Below are positions 1-5,531 of a stretch of DNA of 8,182 nucleotides, in pieces (the stretch's first letter is position 1; each line of letters opens with the position of its first letter). Location of the stretch: the NCBI GenBank assembly GCA_964467785.1, contig CAYXVB010000163.1:1-8182 (forward strand), given 5' to 3'. The notes under the pieces were generated by a model that worked only from the letters and a program-made list of their open reading frames with translations, did not search any database and was not told where the DNA came from. The position numbers and the translations under genes were made by a program. This DNA comes from CAYXVB01 sp964467785. Its GTDB lineage: Bacteria; Bdellovibrionota; UBA1018.

Positions 1-99
1 GTCGGGCGCACCGGGACGTCGGGGCGGTACCGCCGGCCCCTGGCGATACGGCATTTCGCTCGGGTCCGCGCCGGGCCTCAGGTCCTCAGAATCGTTCAT
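1..99 (-). CDS. Start of an unidentified proline-rich protein (cut by window edge)
   Basis: The ATG at 99-97 overlaps the TGA of the RuvX-like frame at 98-96 in an ATGA arrangement, the usual sign of translational coupling. Thirty-three codons are visible, beginning [20 protein letters not shown] and continuing Pro/Arg/Gly-rich, which looks like a disordered cytoplasmic N-terminus. No domain is visible. In many bacteria ruvX is followed by mltG (endolytic transglycosylase), whose products often begin with such a tail before a membrane segment. That identity is inferred from gene order only, and the part that would show it lies outside the window. Only weak purine-rich sequence precedes the ATG. 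Confidence 0.45.
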   Translation of the reverse strand, partial: MNDSEDLRPGADPSEMPYRQGPAVPPRRPGAPD

Positions 100-270
100 G
101 GCTCGCCGCCTTCGGAGCCGCTCGGGGAGGACTCCCGGTTGCGATCGAGCCAGTCCTGCAGGATCACCGACGCCGCGACCATGTCGACCACCTTGCGACG
201 GTCGCGGCCGTCCATGTCGCCGTCCACACGGACGTGGATGCGGTCGGAGGCGACAATTCGGGTGCTGATG
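96..270 (-). pseudogene. 3' remnant of a RuvX/YqgF-like resolvase gene
   Basis: Reading leftward, the frame ends with [20 protein letters not shown], then about 14 Ser/Gly/Glu-rich residues and the stop TGA at 98-96. RuvX/YqgF proteins (RNase H-fold, pre-16S rRNA processing or Holliday junction resolution) characteristically end with a basic stretch, (V/I)D, AA and an ILQ..LD helix, so the C-terminal helix fits well. Further upstream, [11 protein letters not shown] may correspond to the stretch after the conserved DER. Beyond about 270 the frame stays open but is antisense to helicase sequence. The RuvX N-terminal G.D.G..RIG.A motif, expected about 100 codons earlier, is absent. About one third of a normal ~140-residue protein remains. 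It abuts a helicase fragment on the other strand, so it is either a broken gene or one side of an assembly chimera. The family call rests on a short C-terminal match. Confidence 0.55.
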
Positions 271-761
271 CCTCGCATCTGCTGAAGGAATATCTCGCGC
301 GCATGATGCTCGAGGCGCAAGACAAGGAAGATGACGAAAAGGACAAGCGCGAGGACGACACCAATCAGGTGACGCTGCTCACACTCCACGGCGCCAAGGG
401 GATGGAATATCCCGTGGTCTTCCTCGTGGGCATGGAAGAAGGGTTCCTGCCGCACAAGCGCACGATCGAAGAGGCGCAGGATTTCTCCGAGGAGCGGCGC
501 CTTGCCTATGTCGGGATCACGCGCGCCAAAGAGCATCTGCTGCTCACGCGCGCGCGCAATCGGATCCGATACGGCAAGCCCGTGCCGCGCCTCCGTTCGC
601 GTTTCGTGCAGGAGATTCCGTCGGAGCTGCTTGTCCTTCGTGACGAGTCCCATGGTCCGGACCATACCGATTCGCAGGAAGCGCGCGACAAGCACGAGAC
701 GATGGTGAAGGATTATCTTTCCAACATCCGCGCGATGCTGTCGCAGGGCAAGTCGCCCTAA
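234..761 (+). pseudogene. 3' fragment of a UvrD/Rep-type SF1A DNA helicase
   Basis: The frame is unmistakably the C-terminal end of a UvrD/Rep/PcrA helicase. Counting from the GTG at 234, motif V is residues 46-63 ([18 protein letters not shown]), [11 protein letters not shown] follows, and motif VI is 87-98 ([12 protein letters not shown]). After that come [11 protein letters not shown] and SRFVQEIP, as in Rep-like helicases. Full-length members have about 650-750 residues. Walker A, motifs Ia-IV and nearly all of domains 1 and 2B are missing, so this piece cannot be an active helicase. Recognisable helicase sequence begins near 276 ([12 protein letters not shown]). The GTG at 234 and the open frame before it lie antisense to the RuvX-like remnant, so that start is an accident of the junction. 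The stop is TAA at 759-761. A real inversion breakpoint or a chimeric assembly would both explain it. Confidence 0.85.
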
Positions 762-800
762 CCGGGAGCGGCGCGCCTCGGTGAGATGGGCAGCGGGCGA

Positions 801-820
801 TGTCGGGTTTTCACCCGACA
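801..820 (+). terminator. Hairpin 40 bp after the helicase-fragment stop
   Basis: This is a perfect 8-bp stem with a four-base TTTC loop, TGTCGGGT-TTTC-ACCCGACA. It forms the left-arm hairpin of the inverted repeat at 797-931. It lies downstream of the helicase fragment and could stop transcription on the + strand. However, the following ATTGGAGGCTATTCTT is not a proper U-tract, so intrinsic termination is only possible. Confidence 0.35.
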
Positions 821-907
821 ATTGGAGGCTATTCTTAAGCACTCGTGGATTGAGGCGCCCCAATTCGAAGTGAGTCGAGTGTCATGCTCTCGAAAATAGC
901 CCGCAAT

Positions 908-927
908 TGTAGGGTACAGGCCCTACA
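908..927 (-). terminator. Hairpin overlapping the coq4 stop codon
   Basis: On the - strand this is a perfect 7-bp stem, TGTAGGG / CCCTACA, with a six-base loop. The TAG stop of the coq4-like gene (925-923) lies within the first strand of the stem. The sequence that follows, ATTGCGGGCTATTTT, has a T-run only about 13 bases later, so intrinsic termination would be weak. It doubles as the right-arm hairpin of the inverted repeat. Confidence 0.35.
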
Positions 928-1582
928 TCGCGAGGAGCCGCGAGACCTGAGCCGGGTCGATGCCGTAGCGCGCGCGAACGGCCGTGAGCGGCTCCTGCCA
1001 GAGTGGGGTCCAGTCCACGCCAAAAAGGGGACGGGCCCGTTTTCCGAGAAGCCAGCCGTGCACCACGGCGCTGAAGTTGACGTCCGCGGAGGCCGGCTCT
1101 TCGATCGCGGTTTTCATCATGTTTTTGCAGAGCAGGCCAACCAGGCCTGGTGAGGGCTGGAGCTGAGCGAGGTAAAAGCCATCGATCGCGCATTCGCCCG
1201 GCTTGTCCGTGTTGTATCCCGTGACGATGTGCCAGATGTCGTGCGTTTCGGTGAGATGGGCGATCATGTAGGCCCCCACGTCCGGCGCGGGGAGCGCGGG
1301 TGGAGCATCAAAGCCGTTGTCCAGCATGTGGCGCGCGTACTCGTGGGCCAGTGTGCCGGGCGGTTCACGGAGCATCTGCTGGAGATCCAGTACGCCAAGT
1401 CTTGGAAAACGGCGGAGCGCGTGAGCGCCCTCAGGAGTCGCGGATATCTGCTTGAGCAGCTGGGCGTTGCACTGCGGGTCCTCCAATAAGCGTCCCAGCT
1501 TGGCGATGTCGCCGAAAGCGCCAAAAGGGCTGTTTACGACGGAGGCGAATTGTTCCAGGATCGATTGCGTGCGTTGGGTCAT
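923..1582 (-). CDS. coq4: Coq4-family protein (quinone biosynthesis)
   Basis: The product has 219 residues. The central motif is the Coq4 metal-binding signature HDxxH-x11-E: H114, D115, H118 and E130 in THDIWHIVTGYNTDKPGE. The C-terminal FGVDWTPLWQEPLTAVRARYGI region (about 187-208) also fits the family, where a (Y/V)DW..LW..PL..VR pattern is usual. Eukaryotic COQ4 is a peripheral mitochondrial-membrane protein required for ubiquinone synthesis. Recent work assigns it the C1 decarboxylation/hydroxylation of the head-group precursor; bacterial relatives are less studied. There is no signal peptide, so the protein is probably cytoplasmic and membrane-associated. The ATG at 1582 is chosen because the family-like N-terminus starts there, although no good Shine-Dalgarno precedes it. 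It is last of three - strand genes, 60 bp after the SGNH hydrolase, and probably co-transcribed. Its last two codons (ATG TAG) lie in the inverted repeat. No other ubiquinone gene is visible nearby. Confidence 0.88.
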   Translation of the reverse strand: MTQRTQSILEQFASVVNSPFGAFGDIAKLGRLLEDPQCNAQLLKQISATPEGAHALRRFPRLGVLDLQQMLREPPGTLAHEYARHMLDNGFDAPPALPAPDVGAYMIAHLTETHDIWHIVTGYNTDKPGECAIDGFYLAQLQPSPGLVGLLCKNMMKTAIEEPASADVNFSAVVHGWLLGKRARPLFGVDWTPLWQEPLTAVRARYGIDPAQVSRLLAM

Positions 1583-1642
1583 GCGTATCGTAATCGTGAC
1601 AGCGAAGCGAGCGACTGGCTAGCTTAACTAGTCGCGCACCGA

Positions 1643-2605
1643 TCAATACCAGGGCTGATCCATCCAGAGCTCCTGGGCGAGGCGCTCCTGGCCCGAGCGC
1701 CCGGGGTGGAAGCAGTCGGCCGCGAGCTCGCGCACATCGACTTCGTAGCGGAAAAAGCGATCGGAAAACACGACTTCCAGGCCGTCAAAACGGTCGCGGG
1801 CCTCGAGCGCGACTTCCCTAAGAATCGCGTTTTTCTCTTCGATCACGCGCATCCGGGCGGCGTACTCCTCGGGGGTTTTCCAGCGGAGCATGGGAGCGCA
1901 GAGATCGAGAATGTCTTCCCGGAGTTTGCTGCACTTCATGTTGAGGATCGTCGAGTGCCGGCGGATCTCGGGCGCGCCGAGGTCGGGAATCTTGGGGATC
2001 GCGGCCATCAGCACGCGAACGGGATGCGAAGGGGTACCCAAAGCCGAAAGCTCGCGAAGCGCGGCCTGGACCGATGCGCGCATTTTCTCGGGCGGAGTGC
2101 CGGTCGGGCCGGCCTTGCTGCAGGCGTCGTTGGCGCCCACCAGGTAGGTCACGTAGAGGAGCCCGTCGTAGCTGCCGGCGCGGACTTTGCGCACGAGCTG
2201 TTCTGCCTGCTTGGCTGAATCGGCGGCGGTCGCGCCCATCACCGAGACGTTGAGCGCTTCGAGAGATCCCCCTTCGTGAGTGCGGGCCAGGCTCTCCTCG
2301 AGCATTACCTTGTGCGAGCGGATGCGGGACCCCGAGGCCCAGGAGAGGGATTCGCGGTTTTGTAGGAGAAAGTCCGAGTCAAAGCCGCTCTGGAGCCATT
2401 TGGCAAAACGTTCCCACTGGTCCGGTTCCGTCGAGTCGATCGAGATGTCGGCAAAAGTCGCGGCGGAAATGGAGTCACCGATGACTCCCATCGCCCAGCG
2501 CGGGCCAGTGCCCCGGTCCGCCCAAGCGGTTCCTGGGGCCGTGCCCAAAAGAGCCAATGCTGCGCTTACTACTCCCACCTTCCAACCGAAGTGCGAGATC
2601 GTCAT
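1643..2605 (-). CDS. Exported SGNH/GDSL-family hydrolase
   Basis: The product has 320 residues from the ATG at 2605-2603. Residues 1-29 are a signal peptide: a short polar start, a hydrophobic core WKVGVVSAALALLG, and an AWA cleavage site before D30. The SGNH blocks are all present in order: block I GDS (G43-S45, nucleophile S45), block II glycine near G124 (SVMGAT), block III GAND (G157-D160) and block V DCFHP (D297, H300). The D-C-F-H-P-G-R-S-G pattern with a LA..LW tail resembles phospholipase B/PLB1-type GDSL esterases, so a periplasmic or secreted lipid or ester hydrolase is likely; the substrate is unknown. The frame stays open upstream to 3448, but that part is antisense to the MATE gene and not protein-like. 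The start is set by the signal peptide; no clear ribosome-binding site precedes it. It lies 50 bp after the MATE gene. Confidence 0.9.
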   Translation of the reverse strand: MTISHFGWKVGVVSAALALLGTAPGTAWADRGTGPRWAMGVIGDSISAATFADISIDSTEPDQWERFAKWLQSGFDSDFLLQNRESLSWASGSRIRSHKVMLEESLARTHEGGSLEALNVSVMGATAADSAKQAEQLVRKVRAGSYDGLLYVTYLVGANDACSKAGPTGTPPEKMRASVQAALRELSALGTPSHPVRVLMAAIPKIPDLGAPEIRRHSTILNMKCSKLREDILDLCAPMLRWKTPEEYAARMRVIEEKNAILREVALEARDRFDGLEVVFSDRFFRYEVDVRELAADCFHPGRSGQERLAQELWMDQPWY

Positions 2606-2655
2606 ATTACCGAACAGCTTAATGGAAGCGAATCGGGCCCGCAAGCGGGGTTGCG

Positions 2656-3990
2656 TTATTCGAATCGGAGAGGGGCAGCCGCTTCGGCGCTTTTGCGATT
2701 CCAGGTCCAGAGCAGCGCGATGGCCACCAGGGTCAACCCGGCCGAAAGGCCGATCCAGATTCCGAGAATTCCCCAACCGCGAATATAACAAAGATAAGCG
2801 CCCAGCGGCAGCCCCAAGGCCCAGTGGCCGATCAGGTTGGCGAGCATGGGGATTCGCGTCTCGCCCAGTCCGCGTAACGCACCGGTGGCGACGACCTGCG
2901 CGCCGTCGGAGAGCTGGAAGAGTGCTGCGATGAAGATCACGCGCGTGGCGAGTTCGATCACTGCGGGATCCGTGGTGTAAGCGCGGAGGATCGCTCCGGG
3001 CGCGAGGAGCAGCACGGCGCAAGAAAGCGCCATGAAGCCCATGCCGAGACGGAAACCTTGCCAGCCCGTCCTGCGCGCTCCGGGACCATCGCCCGCGCCG
3101 AGCCGCGCGCCGACCAGCACCGCGATCGCCGAGCCTGTGCCGAGTGGGACCATGAAGGTGAGGCTCGCGATATTGAGGGTGATCTGGTGGGCGGCCTGTT
3201 CGACCGCACCCAACTTGGCGACCAGGGCCGTCGCGAAGGCGAAGACACCGACTTCGAAAGTCATCTGAAAGGCCGAAGGCAGTCCGAGTCGAAGCAGCTC
3301 GCGAAGCCGGGCGAAGTCCCAGTGCAGGCGGTAGGTCTCGCGTCGTTTGGTCCAATGGATCCAGGCCCAGAGCGCGACGAGCATCGCCACCCGGGAAATG
3401 AGCGTGGCCCAGGCCGAGCCGGTCGCACCGAGGCGGGGAAAACCCCACTGCCCCAGCACGAGCGCGAGGTTGAGAACCAGGTTCAACACGTTGGCGGCGC
3501 CAAGCACCACAAGCGCCGGGATCGTGCTTCCATGCGCTAGGAGGTAGAGGCGGCCCGCGGTGAACAGATGCACCGGGATTAGGCTTAAGGCCAGGATCTT
3601 GAGATAGGGGATGGTCAGGGCGGTGACTTCCGGCTCAAAGCCGAAGCGGGGCAAAAGCTCCGCGGTCAGAAAAAGCAGGGCCGTGAGCGGAACGCCGAGC
3701 AGGAGCGTGGCCAAGACGGATTGCGAGTAATACGAATGGGCGAGAATTCGGCCGTTTTTTCGTCCTTCGGCGTCGGCTCCCTCGTTGGCGCCGAGCGCGT
3801 GCGAGACCAGGTACTCCAGCCCGCTCAGGAGTCCGATCCCGAAGATCATGAACCAGTTGAACACCGCGGTGCCTAGGCCCACGGCGCCGGTGGCGGAGGC
3901 GCCGACTCGGCCGACGCAGATCAGATCAACCAGGGTCATGGTCATGAGACCGAGATAGGTAAAGATAACGGGTAGTGCGGTGCGAATCAT
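2656..3990 (-). CDS. MATE-family multidrug efflux transporter (NorM-like)
   Basis: The product is a 444-residue, almost wholly hydrophobic protein of the usual MATE length and 12-helix pattern in two homologous halves. Acidic residues known to bind the coupling cation in NorM of Vibrio cholerae (D36, E255, D371) appear to be kept: D22 in TMTLVDLICVGR, E246 in FQMTFEVGVFAFA and D362 in FQLSDGAQVVATGALRG. Other family landmarks are VGARLGAGD (293-301) and LRGLGETRIPM (372-382). It would export cationic drugs or metabolites across the inner membrane using an Na+ or H+ gradient. The ATG at 3990-3988 is the only plausible start, because an in-frame TAA lies 21 bases upstream. This leaves a shorter cytoplasmic tail than usual before helix 1. 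An AAGGG lies about 11 bases ahead. It is the first gene of the - strand cluster and divergent from the nucleotidase. Confidence 0.94.
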   Translation of the reverse strand: MIRTALPVIFTYLGLMTMTLVDLICVGRVGASATGAVGLGTAVFNWFMIFGIGLLSGLEYLVSHALGANEGADAEGRKNGRILAHSYYSQSVLATLLLGVPLTALLFLTAELLPRFGFEPEVTALTIPYLKILALSLIPVHLFTAGRLYLLAHGSTIPALVVLGAANVLNLVLNLALVLGQWGFPRLGATGSAWATLISRVAMLVALWAWIHWTKRRETYRLHWDFARLRELLRLGLPSAFQMTFEVGVFAFATALVAKLGAVEQAAHQITLNIASLTFMVPLGTGSAIAVLVGARLGAGDGPGARRTGWQGFRLGMGFMALSCAVLLLAPGAILRAYTTDPAVIELATRVIFIAALFQLSDGAQVVATGALRGLGETRIPMLANLIGHWALGLPLGAYLCYIRGWGILGIWIGLSAGLTLVAIALLWTWNRKSAEAAAPLRFE

Positions 3991-4067
3991 GGAGTTGGAA
4001 CCCTTTTACCTTTTCCTTGCAGGTTCTTGTATTTTCTTTTTCAGGGGCGCGGCGTACAACTGTCCTC
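3991..4067. promoter_or_regulatory. Divergent promoter region between MATE and nucleotidase genes
   Basis: This 77-bp spacer separates two divergent starts. Its middle (4011-4044) is a T-rich/A-rich patch that stands out from the GC-rich surroundings, as expected for promoter melting. Candidate -10 elements are TATTTT (4030-4035) or TACAAC (4055-4060) on +, and GAAAAT (on - within 4031-4036) about 17 bases after TTGTAC. None has a strong -35 partner, so exact positions are uncertain. If TACAAC is used, transcription would begin almost at the ATG at 4068, giving a nearly leaderless mRNA. Confidence 0.4.
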
Positions 4068-5510
4068 ATGACCGAGCTCCTTCCTAACTCCGCGCCGGAA
4101 CGCGGTATTTTCTGCAATCGCACCCTCAATCTCCGCTCCATCAAGGCGGTAGGGTACGACATGGATTACACGCTGATCCACTATCGGGTGGCGGAATGGG
4201 AGCAGCGGGCCTATGAGGCCCTCAAGGCGCGCCTGGTGGCGAGCGGTTGGCCGATCGGGCATCTTGAGTTTGAGCCCGAACGCGTTTGCCGCGGGCTCAT
4301 CATCGACACCCTCCGCGGCAACCTGGTCAAGGCTAACCGGTTTGGCTTCGTCAAAAAGGCCATGCACGGGACGAAAGTCCTGAACTTCGAGGAGCAGCGC
4401 AACGAGTACTCGCGCGTCATCGTGGAGCTCAACGAGTCGCGGTGGGTCTTTCTCAATACGCTCTTTTCGCTTTCGGAAGGCTGCATGTACGCGCAGCTCA
4501 TCGACCTGCTCGACGAGCGGAAGCTGCCCGAGGTGCTGGGCTACGCGGATCTGTACCGTCGCGTGCGCAACACGCTCGATGCCGCGCACATGGAAGGCAA
4601 GCTCAAGGCCGAGATCATCGCCCATCCGGAGCGCTTTGTCGTGCTCGACGAGGAGACCCCGCTGGCGCTACTCGATCAAAAAAACGCCGGCAAAAAGCTC
4701 CTGCTCATCACTAACTCCGAATGGGGCTACACGGTCCCGATGATGAGCTACGCATTCGATCGTTTCCTGCCGGACGGCATGAGTTGGCGCGAGCTTTTCG
4801 ATTACATCATCGTCGGAGCGCGCAAGCCGGAGTTCTTCACCACCAACAGCCCGTTCTTCGAGGTGGTCACCGAGGACGGCCTGCTTGCGACCACGGCGGG
4901 CGTGATCGAGGAGGGCAAGGTCTACCTCGGCGGCAGCGCCGCGCAGCTCGAGCGCCATCTCAAGCTCACGGGCGACGAGATCCTGTACGTGGGCGACCAT
5001 ATGTTTGGCGACGTCAAGGTCACCAAGAGTGTCCTGCGTTGGCGCACGGCCCTGATCCTGCGAGAGCTCGAGGACGAGATCCTCGCGGCGCGCGCCTTCC
5101 ACGACGACGAAAAGCGGATGGAGGAGCTCATGGCTCGAAAGGAGCACATCGAGGCGCAGAACTGTCAGCTTCGGCTTGCTCTGCAGCGTCTCAAGGCCGA
5201 TTACGGTCCGCGTCCCACGCAGTCGGAGGCGGAGCTGCTCAAGGCGCAAGGTCAGCTCAAGGAGCAGCTCGAGAAGCTGGATCGCGAGATCGGCCCGTTG
5301 GCCAAGACTTCGAGCGAGCTTTCTAACCCGATTTGGGGCCCCCTCATGCGCGCGGGCAACGACAAGAGCCATCTGGCCCGCCAGATGGAGCGTTATGCGG
5401 ACATCTACACTTCGCGCGTGAGCAATCTGCTCGATGCCACGCCGTTTGTCTATCTGCGCTCGCCGCGCGGGGACCTGCCGCATGACCCGAGGCCGCTGAT
5501 CCAGACCTGA
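4068..5510 (+). CDS. NT5C2-type HAD 5'-nucleotidase (purine, IMP/GMP-type family)
   Basis: The product has 480 residues from the ATG at 4068. HAD motif I is DMDYTL (nucleophile D31, acid D33), the exact signature of the cytosolic purine 5'-nucleotidase family. Motif II is LLITNS (T215-S217), the motif III lysine is K253 in ARKPEFF, and motif IV is VGDHMFGD (D310, D315). The C-terminal segment 418-472 (SNPIWGPLMRAG, RQMERYADIYTSRVSNLL, PHDP) matches the part of NT5C2 that carries RYADLYTA and MPHE. A charged helical stretch at 335-410 looks coiled-coil. The expected role is cytoplasmic hydrolysis of purine nucleoside monophosphates such as IMP and GMP, possibly with phosphotransferase activity. 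The frame is open from an ATG at 3975, but those 31 residues are unlike the family and overlap the MATE start, so 4068 is preferred. There is no clear Shine-Dalgarno. Confidence 0.92.
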   Translation: MTELLPNSAPERGIFCNRTLNLRSIKAVGYDMDYTLIHYRVAEWEQRAYEALKARLVASGWPIGHLEFEPERVCRGLIIDTLRGNLVKANRFGFVKKAMHGTKVLNFEEQRNEYSRVIVELNESRWVFLNTLFSLSEGCMYAQLIDLLDERKLPEVLGYADLYRRVRNTLDAAHMEGKLKAEIIAHPERFVVLDEETPLALLDQKNAGKKLLLITNSEWGYTVPMMSYAFDRFLPDGMSWRELFDYIIVGARKPEFFTTNSPFFEVVTEDGLLATTAGVIEEGKVYLGGSAAQLERHLKLTGDEILYVGDHMFGDVKVTKSVLRWRTALILRELEDEILAARAFHDDEKRMEELMARKEHIEAQNCQLRLALQRLKADYGPRPTQSEAELLKAQGQLKEQLEKLDREIGPLAKTSSELSNPIWGPLMRAGNDKSHLARQMERYADIYTSRVSNLLDATPFVYLRSPRGDLPHDPRPLIQT

Positions 5511-5531
5511 GCCCAGGCGCGACTCGATGGC

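Larger units (their letters stand above)
797..931. repeat. 135-bp inverted repeat with hairpin in each arm (REPIN/BIME- or MITE-like)
   Basis: The left arm (797-839, read on +) and the right arm (931-889, read on -) align without gaps over 43 positions with 32 identities. Both start GCGATGT and both contain a hairpin. The left is TGTCGGGT-TTTC-ACCCGACA (801-820); the right, on the - strand, is TGTAGGG-CCTGTA-CCCTACA (927-908). After each hairpin comes ATTG, two bases, then GGCTATT. The C:G pair in the left stem is A:T in the right, a compensated change that suggests selection on the fold or recent copying of a structured element. Further in, CACTCG (840-845) pairs with CGAGTG (876-881), and 849-864 is nearly palindromic around GGCGCC. 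There is no ORF and no clear target-site duplication. The arrangement resembles a REP doublet or a small MITE. The alternative is two facing terminators between converging genes. Confidence 0.6.

Noticed and set aside
271..863. Long - strand open frame running into the RuvX-like remnant
   Set aside because: This part is antisense to the helicase fragment and shows no RuvX N-terminal motif. Open antisense frames are common at this GC content.
785..940. Target-site duplication flanking the inverted repeat
   Set aside because: No direct repeat is seen at the edges; the bases outside the hairpins (GCGA/TCGC) continue the inverted repeat instead.
1611..1635. GCGACT...AGTCGC hairpin between the SGNH and coq4 genes
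   Set aside because: A 6-bp stem with a 13-nt loop and no T-run is too weak to call a terminator; the two genes are probably co-transcribed.
2638..2649. CCCGC-AA-GCGGG inverted repeat between the MATE and SGNH genes
   Set aside because: The loop is only two bases (or a 4-bp stem with a larger loop), and no T-run follows. In GC-rich DNA this is expected by chance.
2606..3448. Upstream extension of the SGNH hydrolase frame, giving a 601-codon open frame
   Set aside because: It is antisense to the MATE gene, Arg/Pro/Asp-rich and not protein-like. The signal peptide at 2605 marks the true start.
3975..4067. Earlier ATG for the nucleotidase
   Set aside because: It would add 31 residues unlike the family and overlap the MATE start codon region; homology begins with the ATG at 4068.
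4668..5483. 271-codon - strand frame inside the nucleotidase gene
   Set aside because: It is an antisense shadow with repetitive Leu/Glu/Arg composition. The + strand carries all the HAD motifs.
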